From Chitinophagales bacterium (GTDB lineage Bacteria; Bacteroidota; Bacteroidia; Chitinophagales; Saprospiraceae), in assembly GCA_013298955.1 (NCBI GenBank), contig JAAFJT010000010.1:1-64000 (forward strand): 64,000 nucleotides of DNA, read 5' to 3'. The translations under genes and the position numbers were made by a program. Positions 25,181-34,349 of the stretch are shown here, piece by piece (position 1 is the first letter of the stretch; the number at the start of each line of letters is the position of its first letter). Under the pieces are notes generated by a model, which made no database searches, had not been told where the DNA came from, and worked only from the letters and a program-made list of their open reading frames with translations.

Positions 25181-27187
25181 ATGAAAAAATTGTTCTTTTT
25201 AATTGCTTTGATATTAAGCATTTCGATTCCAATTTTACAAGCACAAGTAGCTTGCGCAACGCCTCAAAATTTGGCAGCGCATCCCCGCGATAGTGTGGCA
25301 TTATTGTATTGGGCAGGCACAGCAACTTCCTATCAAGTGCAATATCGGGCAGCAGATGCGGCAACGTTTACGACTGTAACCGTGACCACTCCGAATGCGA
25401 CGTTGACAGGATTATTGCCATGCCGGTATTACGAATTTAAAGTAAAAGCCATTTGTGCCAACACATTTAGCGAATTTAGTGGCGTAACTCGTTTTAAAAC
25501 AACGGGTTGTGCGGGTACAGCGACTTGTGGTGTACCGCGCATTAGTGCATTGAGCGTTAGCGGAACGGTTGTAAGTGTTACTTGGGTAAGCACGAGTGCG
25601 GCAACTTATCAATTGCGCTACAAAAAAGTAGCGGATACCAGTTGGACGACCCTTAATGCTGCCTTGCCGACCGTACAAATTGGGAATTTGGCTGCCTGCA
25701 CCGCTTATCAATTCCAAGTCAGAAGCGTTTGCACGGGCAATGTATATAGTGAGTACAGTGTTTCAAGTTCGATTGCCACAGCAGGTTGCACCCCTGTTTC
25801 GTATTGTATGGCACCGCGCCGATTGAGTTTCACAACGACCCAGAACGTAGCAGTTTTGCGGTGGGATTCTACGGGCGCGGCTTCGTATGATGTGCAATGG
25901 ATGGCTCCCCGCGATTCTGCTTGGCGGACGGTGCGGGCAACTACGAATCGATTAGAATTGGGCAGTTTGACGGCTTGCACGATTTATCAATTTAGGGTTC
26001 GGGCAAACTGTGCTGCAAACAATGTGGCGTATAGTGCCGTCGCTCGTTTTGCTACAACAGGTTGTGTATCAACCATTTGTGCCGCGCCAACCAATGTACT
26101 TATATCTGCAATGGACACGTTGGCTGTCGTTACTTGGAATGCGAATGGGGCAACTTCTTTCCGTGTGCAATATAAATCGACGACGGATAGCCTTTTTACA
26201 ACGATTACGACGACCAGCAATTTAGTGACCTTGACTCATTTATTGCGCTGTAAAGCGTATCAAGTGAAAGTGCAAGCCATTTGCAGCAATAATATTGCAA
26301 GTGCGTACACAGAACCAATTCGTTTTGAAACACGCGGTTGCATCGCACCGTCCAATGCCTGTGCGATGCCGTTGAATGTGACTCCGTATTTGGTGGATTC
26401 TTTGAATGCAGTGATTCGATGGAATCATATGGCAAATACTGCTTATGTGGTTGAATATTATGCCACAGACGCGCCCAATGCCATCACAACCCGAACGACT
26501 TCGGATACATTAGTTCGTTTGACAGGTTTGACGCGTTGTAAAACCTATGTTTTGAGGGTGCGCCGTGCTTGTGCAAGCAACTTATTTAGCGAATGGGCAA
26601 CCACTCGTTTTACGACAACAGGTTGTGTATCAATCGTTTGTACAACTCCTACGCAAGTGACATACGACCGCATTTTGGACAGTTTGACATGGCAATCAAC
26701 AGGTTATACAACCTTGATTCGATGGAGATTGGCAGGCACAGCAGGTTGGGCATATGATTCGATAGGGCGTTTATCGCGCTATGGTTTTGGACAATCGTTA
26801 CAAGCATGCCAAACTTATACGTGTCAAGTGCAAAATATTTGTCCAACTGGATTCAGTGATTGGAGTGCGGAACTCGTATTCCGTGCTCGCGGCGCGAACT
26901 GTTTGGATGACGGTGGCGTTCAAATTAGAGATTTTGGCATTTATCCGAATCCGGGGAAGGATGTCGTGCAAGTGATGTACAAATTAGAACAAATAGCAAT
27001 GTCGGTTCGGTTGGATTTGGTTGATTTACAAGGCAGAATCATTCATCAATTGGATGGTGGTCAACAAGGTATAGGTAATTATATTCAATCATTTGAAGGA
27101 TTGGAAACGTTGAACACAGGGGTCTATCTAATTGCCTTGCGCGTCGATGGCAAAGTGGCTATGACTCAAAAATGGGTAAAAGAATAA
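25181..27187 (+). CDS. Secreted fibronectin type III repeat protein, T9SS cargo
   Basis: 668 residues. A signal peptide ends near LQAQ (residue 22). Six repeats of about 90 residues follow. Each has the fibronectin type III pattern (a W-containing strand, Y-x-V-Q-Y, then L-x-x-C-x-x-Y-x-F-x-V) and begins with a cysteine-containing CxxP-like segment. Two cysteines recur per repeat and may form disulfides. The last 80 residues (FGIYPNPGKDVVQVMY to QKWVKE) are a type IX sorting domain. It is therefore predicted to be a surface adhesin or extracellular scaffold. It is closed by the terminator at 27215-27246. Confidence 0.87.
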   Translation: MKKLFFLIALILSISIPILQAQVACATPQNLAAHPRDSVALLYWAGTATSYQVQYRAADAATFTTVTVTTPNATLTGLLPCRYYEFKVKAICANTFSEFSGVTRFKTTGCAGTATCGVPRISALSVSGTVVSVTWVSTSAATYQLRYKKVADTSWTTLNAALPTVQIGNLAACTAYQFQVRSVCTGNVYSEYSVSSSIATAGCTPVSYCMAPRRLSFTTTQNVAVLRWDSTGAASYDVQWMAPRDSAWRTVRATTNRLELGSLTACTIYQFRVRANCAANNVAYSAVARFATTGCVSTICAAPTNVLISAMDTLAVVTWNANGATSFRVQYKSTTDSLFTTITTTSNLVTLTHLLRCKAYQVKVQAICSNNIASAYTEPIRFETRGCIAPSNACAMPLNVTPYLVDSLNAVIRWNHMANTAYVVEYYATDAPNAITTRTTSDTLVRLTGLTRCKTYVLRVRRACASNLFSEWATTRFTTTGCVSIVCTTPTQVTYDRILDSLTWQSTGYTTLIRWRLAGTAGWAYDSIGRLSRYGFGQSLQACQTYTCQVQNICPTGFSDWSAELVFRARGANCLDDGGVQIRDFGIYPNPGKDVVQVMYKLEQIAMSVRLDLVDLQGRIIHQLDGGQQGIGNYIQSFEGLETLNTGVYLIALRVDGKVAMTQKWVKE

Positions 27188-27214
27188 TTTGTAAATGTTT
27201 CTTTTAAAAAATGC

Positions 27215-27246
27215 AAAGTGCGGCAAGTTGAAACTTGCCGCACTTT
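27215..27246. terminator. GTGCGGCAAGTT terminator palindrome
   Basis: AAAGTGCGGCAAGTT-ga-AACTTGCCGCACTTT followed by a T-run, 28 bases after the stop. The same hairpin occurs at 55445-55476. Confidence 0.85.
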
Positions 27247-27281
27247 TTTTACTCTTTTTTAATTGTTGTTTTATTTTTTTT

Positions 27282-27289
27282 TATCTTTG
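27282..27289 (+). promoter_or_regulatory. -7 box deciding the Omp28 start
   Basis: TATCTTTG, an exact match inside the longest open frame. The start is therefore ATG 27307, 18 bases downstream. Confidence 0.75.
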
Positions 27290-27306
27290 ATGAAAAATTC
27301 AATAAA

Positions 27307-28119
27307 ATGAAAAATAAAATTTCAATAATTGCTATTTTAGCAACTTTTAATATCGGTTGCAACGAAATTGAACCTACCATTCCATCTTTAAGTGGGGCGA
27401 TAGGTGGCGAACGCAAGGTTTTAATCGAAGAATTTACAGGGGTTCGATGCGTCAATTGTCCTGATGGCAGTGCTGAAATTGAAAATATTCGCAGTCGTTA
27501 TCCTGATAGAGTGGTCGCGGTGTCGATTCACGCAGGTTTTTTTGCGAATCCGTATCCTGAAAATCGGTTCGATTTTCGCACAGACGCGGGGACGCAATTG
27601 CAAACCTATCTCGAAGAACCGCAAGGTTATCCGTCTGCGGTGGTCAATCGCAAAAAATTTGCAGGGCAAACGGGTTTGCAAGTGGGTCAATCCAGTTGGG
27701 CGAGTTTGATAGAGGGCGAATTGCGTCAAAATCCGTTGTTGAAATTATTTTTTATTAAAAATTATAATGCCAATACTCGAAATTTAGATTTGAAAATACG
27801 CATCAATCCAGAACAAAATATTGCAACCAATGATTTGCGCCTCACCGTTTTAATCACTGAAAATAATGTAGCGGATGCTCAATTGACTTCAAGTGGTAAA
27901 AAATTGGATTACAAGCATAAACATATTTTAAGAAAAATCATTACGAATTACGATGGCAATCTTTTAGAGAATCTTTCAGCAGGGAATTTAGTCGAAAAAG
28001 CATTCAACTTGACCTTACCCGCCACTTGGCAATCAAATCAATGCACGATTATTGCCTTTGTAAGTCGTGCGGGCGCGACGAAAGAAGTTTTGCAAGTAGG
28101 CGAAATCGCAGTTGAATAA
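27307..28119 (+). CDS. Omp28-family lipoprotein
   Basis: 270 residues from ATG 27307. The lipobox FNIGC near residue 18 makes it a lipoprotein. The frame is open further upstream, but that part carries a terminator tail and the promoter box. The body resembles Omp28-related outer-membrane proteins: a thioredoxin-like start (KVLIEEFTGVRCVNCPDGSA, with C-x-x-C) followed by a beta-rich C-terminal domain. The C-x-x-C suggests a redox or metal role outside the inner membrane, unproven. A palindrome (28163-28194) follows. Confidence 0.82.
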   Translation: MKNKISIIAILATFNIGCNEIEPTIPSLSGAIGGERKVLIEEFTGVRCVNCPDGSAEIENIRSRYPDRVVAVSIHAGFFANPYPENRFDFRTDAGTQLQTYLEEPQGYPSAVVNRKKFAGQTGLQVGQSSWASLIEGELRQNPLLKLFFIKNYNANTRNLDLKIRINPEQNIATNDLRLTVLITENNVADAQLTSSGKKLDYKHKHILRKIITNYDGNLLENLSAGNLVEKAFNLTLPATWQSNQCTIIAFVSRAGATKEVLQVGEIAVE

Positions 28120-28162
28120 GCAAAACGTAAGTCATTGGTAATCAGCATATTCGTGTCGAATT

Positions 28163-28194
28163 AAGGTCGGCGAGGTTACAACCTCGCCGACCTT
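28163..28194. repeat. AAGGTCGGCGAGGTT palindrome
   Basis: A perfect 15-bp stem with a 2-base centre, followed by TTTTGGAT. It is the intact form of the palindrome split at 100-387. Probably acts as terminator after the Omp28 gene. Confidence 0.85.
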
Positions 28195-28255
28195 TTGGAT
28201 TAGTTAAGTTAAACGAAAATTTTTTTTTTAAAATTAAAACCTCATATTCATTAAA

Positions 28256-31093
28256 ATGAACAAATACCAACTAAAATGTTGTCTTTTTACCATGCTTTTC
28301 GCCCATTCCTTGTGCGCACAAGACGAATTTGGCGGACATCCATCTGGTTTGGATTGGCAAATCTTGTCCTCAGAAGCGGTACGCGTGATTTACCCAAAAG
28401 GCATGGAGCCGCAAGCGCAACGCGTTGCAAATGTCATCAATTACATGGATCAAAACAATCGGCGTTCGATTGGGACTCAAAAACGTCGATTTGACTTGGT
28501 TTTGCGCAATCAAACCGTCAATGCCAATGGTTACGTCTCGTTGAGTCCGCTTCGGAGTGAGTTTTTTTGTACGCCGCCGCAAACCCATTTAGCATTGGGG
28601 AGCAATGATTGGTTAGATGTATTGTCGATTCATGAGTATCGACATATTATGCAATATTTGAATGCGAAACGCGGGTTGACCCAATTTATGTATTGGATAC
28701 AGGGCGAGTTGGTCTGGAGCGCGTTCCAAGATTTGAGCGTTCCCGATTGGTATTTTGAAGGCGATGCGGTGGTTGCCGAGACTGCGTTGACGCAGGCAGG
28801 GCGCGGACGGATGCCATTTTTCACGGTTTCGCAACGCACTTTGGCGTTTTCGGGCAAAAATTACAGCTATACCAAGCATCGAAATGGCTCTTATCACGAT
28901 TTATTGCCCAATTGGTATCAATTTGGGTACATGATGCTTTCCAAAACCAGACAAGATTTTGGCAATGACGTGACGGCAAAAGTCTTGCATCAAGGCGCGA
29001 GTTATCGGTATTTTCCGTATCCATTTTCAAAAGCCATGAAAAAAAATACGGGACATTCGACCGAATCCATTTATAATTTGGCTTGGGCGGAAAAAAAAGC
29101 GGATTGGGCGCAACAATTGAAAAACACAACCTTAATTCCCACTACGCCTGTCACTCCAAAATCGAAAAAAGGGGTGACGAATTATTATTATCCGCGTTTT
29201 TTAGCGGATAGTAGCATGGTGGCATGGAAGACGAGTTTTGAAAAAACGGACGCGCTTGTTTGGTTGAAAGACGGAAAAGAAACCGAATTGACCACAATCG
29301 GCTTGAATATAGACCGCAATCTAACTTTGGGCAAGGATATTTTGGCTTGGTGCGAATGGACTAAAGATGCTCGATGGGGTTATAAAGATTTTTCAGATAT
29401 TTTTATTTATAATTTAAAAACCAATGAACGGCAACGATTAACGCATCAAACGCGTTATTTTTCGCCGTCTATGGCTCCTGATGGAACGTTATTAGCCGCG
29501 ATTTCGATTGCGCCCAATCAAGAAAACCAAATTCACTTGCTCGACCCCAAAACGGGACAAGTGGTTCGCAAACTTGAAAATCCTAAAAATTATGCTTTAT
29601 CGCGCACGGCTTGGAGTGCAGATGGCAAAAATATGGTTGCGATTGCCCATCAAAATAGTCAATTAGCCCTTGTAAAATTCGATTTAACCGAAAATACCAT
29701 CACCGAATTGACGCAATGGACGCGTCATACGATGGAATCGCCTACGATAAAGGGCGATTTGGTGTATTTCAATGGCAGTTTTTCAGGAATTGATAATATT
29801 TTTTACACGGATTTGAAGGGTTCCAAATCGATTTATGCCGTTACATCCGTTCCTATCGGTGCTTTTGAAGCCGATATTGCGGCAGATGGCAAAAAAATCG
29901 TTTTCACCGAACCAACCGAAATGGGCAGAATCATCTCGCAACAATCGTTGAATCTCGTTGATAATCAACCGATTACGATTATAGAGCCGAAAGAGATGCC
30001 TATTTTTAAATCGGCTGCGAATGAATTGGAAGGCGGCAGCATTTTGGATAAACCTTTAAATCAAACGTATGCATCGGAGTCTTATCATGGTTTGTTGCAA
30101 GGTTTGAAACTGCATGGTTGGGTGCTTTCGCCTTCGATTGCAGCCCCTGCGATGAATTTCGATTTCACCAATATTTTGAATGATGTACAGATGAATCTTG
30201 AAACGGGCATTAATTTGAATGAAGGCAATACGCCTTTTTATAATGCGTCTGCGAGTATTGCGCGTTACTACCCCGTTTTTACACTGAGTGCAGGGCAAAA
30301 TAAACGGCGAGCCGCTTTTTACACCGATTCTGATACGATTGCCCTTCAAAAAATGGATGAAAATAAGGTCAGTGGCAATGTTTCAATTCCATTCAAATGG
30401 TTGAATGGGAATTTCACGACTCGGTTCAAACCAACGCTTGGAATTACTTTTCGGAACTTAACCAATATCGTTGCAGAAGGTAAAGCATTGGATAACAAGG
30501 TTTTACCAACTTATGATATGGCTCTTTCATTCAGTCATTTGCGACGGACGGCTGTTCAAAATGTTGGTACGCGATGGGGTTTCAAATTAGATTTGAATTA
30601 TACACAAGCATTGAATGCCATTCGCAATGAAAAAATAGGCGCGAAGACAAAAGTTTATCTACCCGGTTTGTATCCGAATCATCATATTGAGTTGAAAGCG
30701 GCGTATCAAAAAGAATTGTTGAAAAATCCATATCAATATGCCGATGATTTTGAATATCCGCGCGGTTACGCTGCGCCGACAAATGATGCTTTTCAAAATA
30801 TGTCTATAACCTATGGTTTGCCATTGGCTTATCCCGATTGGGGCTTTTTGGGGTTGGTCTATTTCAAGCGGATTCGAGCGAATTTATTTTTCGATACGGG
30901 CGTTGCAGAGAATTATCATTTAAATCGCAAAACAAATTACCGTTCTACGGGTTATGAATTGGTGTTGGACAATCAATATTTCAATTTGATACCGATAAGT
31001 TTGGGCTTGCGCCAATCTTTTTTGTTGGAAAAGGATCCGCGCAATCCAAATAAAAAATCTATATTTGATTTTTATTTGACCGCTAATTTTTAA
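28256..31093 (+). CDS. Metalloprotease-like / beta-propeller / outer-membrane barrel protein
   Basis: 945 residues. A signal peptide ends near LCAQ (residue 22). Residues about 30-270 look like a zinc peptidase of the gluzincin type: HEYRH (an HExxH motif) near residue 125, and a downstream WYFEGDAVVAET that can supply the third ligand. Residues about 300-580 have TolB/WD-like propeller strands (FSPSMAPDGTLLAAISI, SRTAWSADGKNMVAI). The last 330 or so alternate like a beta barrel and end in phenylalanine (FDFYLTANF). The layout suggests a surface or outer-membrane protease. The substrate is unknown. Domain limits are approximate. Confidence 0.7.
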   Translation: MNKYQLKCCLFTMLFAHSLCAQDEFGGHPSGLDWQILSSEAVRVIYPKGMEPQAQRVANVINYMDQNNRRSIGTQKRRFDLVLRNQTVNANGYVSLSPLRSEFFCTPPQTHLALGSNDWLDVLSIHEYRHIMQYLNAKRGLTQFMYWIQGELVWSAFQDLSVPDWYFEGDAVVAETALTQAGRGRMPFFTVSQRTLAFSGKNYSYTKHRNGSYHDLLPNWYQFGYMMLSKTRQDFGNDVTAKVLHQGASYRYFPYPFSKAMKKNTGHSTESIYNLAWAEKKADWAQQLKNTTLIPTTPVTPKSKKGVTNYYYPRFLADSSMVAWKTSFEKTDALVWLKDGKETELTTIGLNIDRNLTLGKDILAWCEWTKDARWGYKDFSDIFIYNLKTNERQRLTHQTRYFSPSMAPDGTLLAAISIAPNQENQIHLLDPKTGQVVRKLENPKNYALSRTAWSADGKNMVAIAHQNSQLALVKFDLTENTITELTQWTRHTMESPTIKGDLVYFNGSFSGIDNIFYTDLKGSKSIYAVTSVPIGAFEADIAADGKKIVFTEPTEMGRIISQQSLNLVDNQPITIIEPKEMPIFKSAANELEGGSILDKPLNQTYASESYHGLLQGLKLHGWVLSPSIAAPAMNFDFTNILNDVQMNLETGINLNEGNTPFYNASASIARYYPVFTLSAGQNKRRAAFYTDSDTIALQKMDENKVSGNVSIPFKWLNGNFTTRFKPTLGITFRNLTNIVAEGKALDNKVLPTYDMALSFSHLRRTAVQNVGTRWGFKLDLNYTQALNAIRNEKIGAKTKVYLPGLYPNHHIELKAAYQKELLKNPYQYADDFEYPRGYAAPTNDAFQNMSITYGLPLAYPDWGFLGLVYFKRIRANLFFDTGVAENYHLNRKTNYRSTGYELVLDNQYFNLIPISLGLRQSFLLEKDPRNPNKKSIFDFYLTANF

Positions 31094-31103
31094 ACCATTG
31101 CAC

Positions 31104-31391
31104 ATGCAGAAATTTACGAATCCGAATGACCCTGATAATGTTCAAACCCTTGCTTGGATTCAAAAACAGGCGAGTCTCGCGCTCGAAACCGCAGCAGAGG
31201 CGATTTCGGTGGAAGAATTAGCTTGTAAGGAGTCGAGTTGCCTTCATGCGACGGTTGTAATTGGTTGGTCGAATGATGCTAATATTAAATATTTTAAAAT
31301 ACCGAAACCATTGGTTTTCATCCGAAAAGGAGATATTGAACGCGCTTTGAAACAACCGATATTTGAAAAACCATTACATCAACATCTATGA
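31104..31391 (+). CDS. Small conserved hypothetical protein with ACKESSC motif
   Basis: 95 residues from ATG 31104; a TTG six bases upstream is a weaker alternative. The centre reads CKESSCLHATVVIGW, then YFKIPKPLVFIRKGDIERAL. This resembles a widespread family of about 100 residues (C-x4-C, then KIPKP and an acidic end) sometimes found near metal or GTPase genes. Function unknown. It begins 11 bases after the stop of the 945-residue protein and so is probably on the same transcript. A palindrome follows its stop. Confidence 0.6.
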   Translation: MQKFTNPNDPDNVQTLAWIQKQASLALETAAEAISVEELACKESSCLHATVVIGWSNDANIKYFKIPKPLVFIRKGDIERALKQPIFEKPLHQHL

Positions 31392-31408
31392 AGCACGATA
31401 GATAATCT

Positions 31409-31431
31409 TTGGAGGGTTTCAAACCCTCCAA
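31409..31431. repeat. TTGGAGGGTTT palindrome
   Basis: 11-bp arms with a 1-base centre, between the small gene and lpxD-like gene. Family members occur at 44579-44611, 45772-45804 and 63069-63101. Confidence 0.8.
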
Positions 31432-31461
31432 TGGTTTGATAGGTGTTAAAAAAATGATTCA

Positions 31462-32412
31462 ATGAAATTACCTTACCCAATCCCTGTCAAACAGCTTGCT
31501 GAAAACATTGGTGCAACCATTCTCGGCGGTGATGAAATGCTTTTTGTATTCGGTATCAATGAGATACATAAGGCTGAAAAAGGCGATTTAATCTTTTGCG
31601 ATGCGGCAAAATATTTTGAAAAATCCCTTCAATCGGAAGCTACTTTTGTGCTTTTGAATGAAAAAGTAAGCATTCCAGACGGAAAAGTCGTATTATTACA
31701 TCCCAAACCGTTTGAGGCGTACAATCGATTGGTTCAAAAATACCGTCCTTTTGAACCGTTGAACAATCGAAATCAGGGCATTAGCGAATCGGCGGTCATT
31801 CATCCGTCGGTCATCATCGAACCGGGGGTTGTGATTGGCAATCACGTCCGAATTGATGCGGGAACGTACATTCGCGCCAATGCTTTCATTGATGATTACA
31901 CGATTATTGGCAAAAATGTGGTCATTGGCGCGGGTGCGCTCATTGGAACGGATGCTTTTTATTACAAAAAACATCCGCCGACAGTGGAAAAACGATATGA
32001 AAAATGGCGGTCAGGCGGGCGCGTCATCTTGGAAGCAAATACCGATATTGGCGCGGGTTGCACGATTAATAAAGGCGTTTCGGGCGATACGATTATTGGC
32101 GCGGGGACGAAATTGGATTGCCAAGTGCATATCGGACATGGCGTTGTGGTGGGCAAAAACTGTCTTTTTGCGGCGCAAGTAGGTGTTGCAGGCAAGGTCA
32201 AAATTGGAGATGACGTAATTTTATATGGACAAGTGGGCGTTGCGCAGAATGTAACAATCGGAAAAGGGGCAATTATCTTAGCAAAATCAGGTGTTGCAAA
32301 AAGTGTAGAAGGTGGTAAAACGTATTTTGGCATTCCCGCGAGAGAGGCAAAAGAAACGCTGCGCGAAATGGCAACTTTGAGACAAATCACCGCGAAAAAA
32401 ATAATTGTCTGA
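31462..32412 (+). CDS. lpxD: UDP-3-O-acylglucosamine N-acyltransferase (LpxD-like)
   Basis: 316 residues. The N-terminal uridine-binding domain (about 1-100) is followed by a left-handed beta helix of hexapeptide repeats (VIIEPGVVIGNHVRIDAGTY onward). The catalytic histidine region is QVHIGHGVVVGKNCLFAAQV, and the C-terminal helix is short. LpxD adds the second acyl chain in lipid A synthesis at the inner membrane. No lpx neighbours are present, and Bacteroidota often have a second LpxD-like paralogue, so this may be the paralogue rather than the essential enzyme. Confidence 0.8.
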   Translation: MKLPYPIPVKQLAENIGATILGGDEMLFVFGINEIHKAEKGDLIFCDAAKYFEKSLQSEATFVLLNEKVSIPDGKVVLLHPKPFEAYNRLVQKYRPFEPLNNRNQGISESAVIHPSVIIEPGVVIGNHVRIDAGTYIRANAFIDDYTIIGKNVVIGAGALIGTDAFYYKKHPPTVEKRYEKWRSGGRVILEANTDIGAGCTINKGVSGDTIIGAGTKLDCQVHIGHGVVVGKNCLFAAQVGVAGKVKIGDDVILYGQVGVAQNVTIGKGAIILAKSGVAKSVEGGKTYFGIPAREAKETLREMATLRQITAKKIIV

Positions 32413-32451
32413 ATTAGGATTTTCGGGTAATCAAGCAATTCGGATCGAATC

Positions 32452-32483
32452 AAGGTCAGCGAGGTTGCAACCTCGCCGACCTT
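32452..32483. repeat. AAGGTCAGCGAGGTT palindrome
   Basis: The same palindrome as 28163-28194 with one base change in the left arm (CAGC for CGGC). It lies 39 bases after the lpxD-like stop. Confidence 0.85.
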
Positions 32484-32517
32484 TTGGATACATTTATACC
32501 TATAATTTTATTTAAAA

Positions 32518-33669
32518 ATGAAAATATTTTACGCATTTAGTTTACTCACTATATTGCCGACTTGGTGCATCGCGCAAATCACGCTGACAGCTGCCAATTA
32601 TTTTCCGAATGCAGGCGATTCGCTGCGTACGGTCAATGCCAGCGCATTGACTACGAAAAATATTATTATGACTCCTGCCAGTGCAACCCAACAAAATTGG
32701 GATTATTCAGCATTGCGCAATACGCCTATCATCAATGTTCAAAAATTTTTGGATGCGGCAACCGATACAGCAGCTCAAAGAGCGTTTGCGGGCGTTGATT
32801 TGGTCACGCAACAAGGCGCGGCGCAGCAACAAACGGCTTGTTATAACAAAACATTGACGCGTTTTGAATTGATGGGTTATAAAGGGGTGAATATCCAAGC
32901 CTTGAGTTTGAATTTGACCCCGACTTTCGCACCTTTTGTTCCTGAACGACGTGCGCCGTTGTTGTACAACACGGGCAGTAATAATTTGCGGTATTCCTTT
33001 TTGTTGCCTTTTCCGTCAACCCTTTTGCCGAGTACATTATTGGATTCTCTGCCGATTCGCCCCGATTCATTGCGGGTTGATTTTGTAACGATTCGGACGG
33101 ATAAAGTGGATGCTTGGGGAACGTTGAAAATTCCGGGCGGAACTTTTGACGTATTGCGAGAACGCAGATATACGATTGATGAAACGCGTATTGAAATGAA
33201 AATCAATTTATTACGTATTTGGGTTGATGTTACTTCATTGATTTTTAATACGGCACAAGGCAATCCGAGTCGGGATACAACGATTAGTTATCATTTTTGG
33301 AGCAATACGGCGAAAGAACCAATTGCAGTGGTTACGGTCAAACCGACTTCTGATTCGGCAGCGCAAATTCAATACAAATATTTTCCACTCACGCCTGTTG
33401 AAAATACTGTATCTCAAAATAAGGATATAAAGCTATATCCAAACCCTGTAAATTCGGAATTTTATTTGGACAATGTACCAAATGGCAGCTTTATGTTAAC
33501 CTTGACAGATATTACAGGCAGGATTTTATTAAAACAAAATATTGAAAGTATCGGTAATCAGTCGATTCGAGTCCCTGTACAAACATTATCGGAAGGGATG
33601 TATTGGAGCATTTTGCAGGATGCGACAGGACAACGCATTTTTGCAAAACCGATTTTAAAAACGAATTGA
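32518..33669 (+). CDS. Secreted T9SS cargo protein of unknown function
   Basis: 383 residues. The signal peptide ends near CIAQ (residue 20). The central 280 residues match no family I recognise and are beta-rich with Asn/Thr. A type IX sorting domain begins at about residue 305 (KLYPNPVNSEFYL) and ends KPILKTN. Exported by T9SS, so extracellular or surface-bound. A nested inverted repeat begins just after the stop. Confidence 0.82.
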   Translation: MKIFYAFSLLTILPTWCIAQITLTAANYFPNAGDSLRTVNASALTTKNIIMTPASATQQNWDYSALRNTPIINVQKFLDAATDTAAQRAFAGVDLVTQQGAAQQQTACYNKTLTRFELMGYKGVNIQALSLNLTPTFAPFVPERRAPLLYNTGSNNLRYSFLLPFPSTLLPSTLLDSLPIRPDSLRVDFVTIRTDKVDAWGTLKIPGGTFDVLRERRYTIDETRIEMKINLLRIWVDVTSLIFNTAQGNPSRDTTISYHFWSNTAKEPIAVVTVKPTSDSAAQIQYKYFPLTPVENTVSQNKDIKLYPNPVNSEFYLDNVPNGSFMLTLTDITGRILLKQNIESIGNQSIRVPVQTLSEGMYWSILQDATGQRIFAKPILKTN

Positions 33670-33684
33670 ATTTATTTTCGTTTT

Positions 33685-33989
33685 GGAAAATTTTTGAAAT
33701 AGGATGCTTATAATTTTAAGGATTGGAAGGATTTTTTTGAATTCTATACTTTACGTCGGGTGTTTTTGGGATACAATGGGAACGCGGATGACGCGGATTG
33801 GGCGGATTTTCACGGATTTTTTTGATTTTGCTTGCTTTTAAAGTTGAATTTAAAAAAAATCCGTGAAAATCCGCCCAATCCGTGTCATCCGCGTTCCCAT
33901 TGTATCGCAAAAGTATTGTGTGCGAAGCATAGAACTCAAAAAATCCTTCCAATCCTTGAAATCATAAGCATCCTATTTCAAAAATTTCC
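33685..33989. repeat. Nested inverted repeat of about 305 bases
   Basis: The outer arms run GGAAAATTTTTGAAATAGGA, then TGCTTA and AAGGATTGGAAGGATTTTTT, and return inverted at 33933-33989. The inner arms (33764-33817 and 33857-33907) carry GATACAATGGGAACGCGGAT followed by ACGCGGATTGGGCGGATT. This is a palindrome inside a palindrome, with no coding capacity. Confidence 0.8.
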
Positions 33990-34007
33990 CGACTCCGAAC
34001 CATTTAA

Positions 34008-34289
34008 CTATTGTGCTTCTATTTTCAAAGCCGCTTTTTCCGCTTTTGCAGCACAACATGCTTTGCTTTTTTCACATGCTTTTTCTTTCGCTACCACATT
34101 GTTTGTGGGAGTCGCTGCGACATTTGCGGAGGCAGTTCCCTGCATTTTCACGCAACAAGCGGCTGTTTTGTTGACGCAACCTGCTTTTTCAACGGCACAA
34201 CAAGCAGCCGTTTTGTTAACGCAAACCGTCTGTGCAGCTGCGAATGTTGCAAATCCTGCAAAAGCAAAAAGTAATGCTAATTTTTTCAT
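34008..34289 (-). CDS. Small exported cysteine-rich repeat protein
   Basis: 93 residues from MKKLALL. A signal peptide ends near AAAQ (residue 20). The mature part holds CVNKTAACC twice, 14 residues apart, and a third related CEKSKACCA. It therefore has vicinal cysteine pairs, with Lys/Ala-rich spacers in the second half. This may bind a soft metal or form disulfides. I know no named family. A -7-like CATCTTTG lies just upstream and excludes the longer start at 34322. The gene sits between dnaX and a nested repeat. Confidence 0.65.
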   Translation of the reverse strand: MKKLALLFAFAGFATFAAAQTVCVNKTAACCAVEKAGCVNKTAACCVKMQGTASANVAATPTNNVVAKEKACEKSKACCAAKAEKAALKIEAQ

Positions 34290-34349
34290 TATATCAAAGA
34301 TGATTTTGTTAAAAAATAACAATTGTAACGCTTATTTTCTTAAAAAAGT

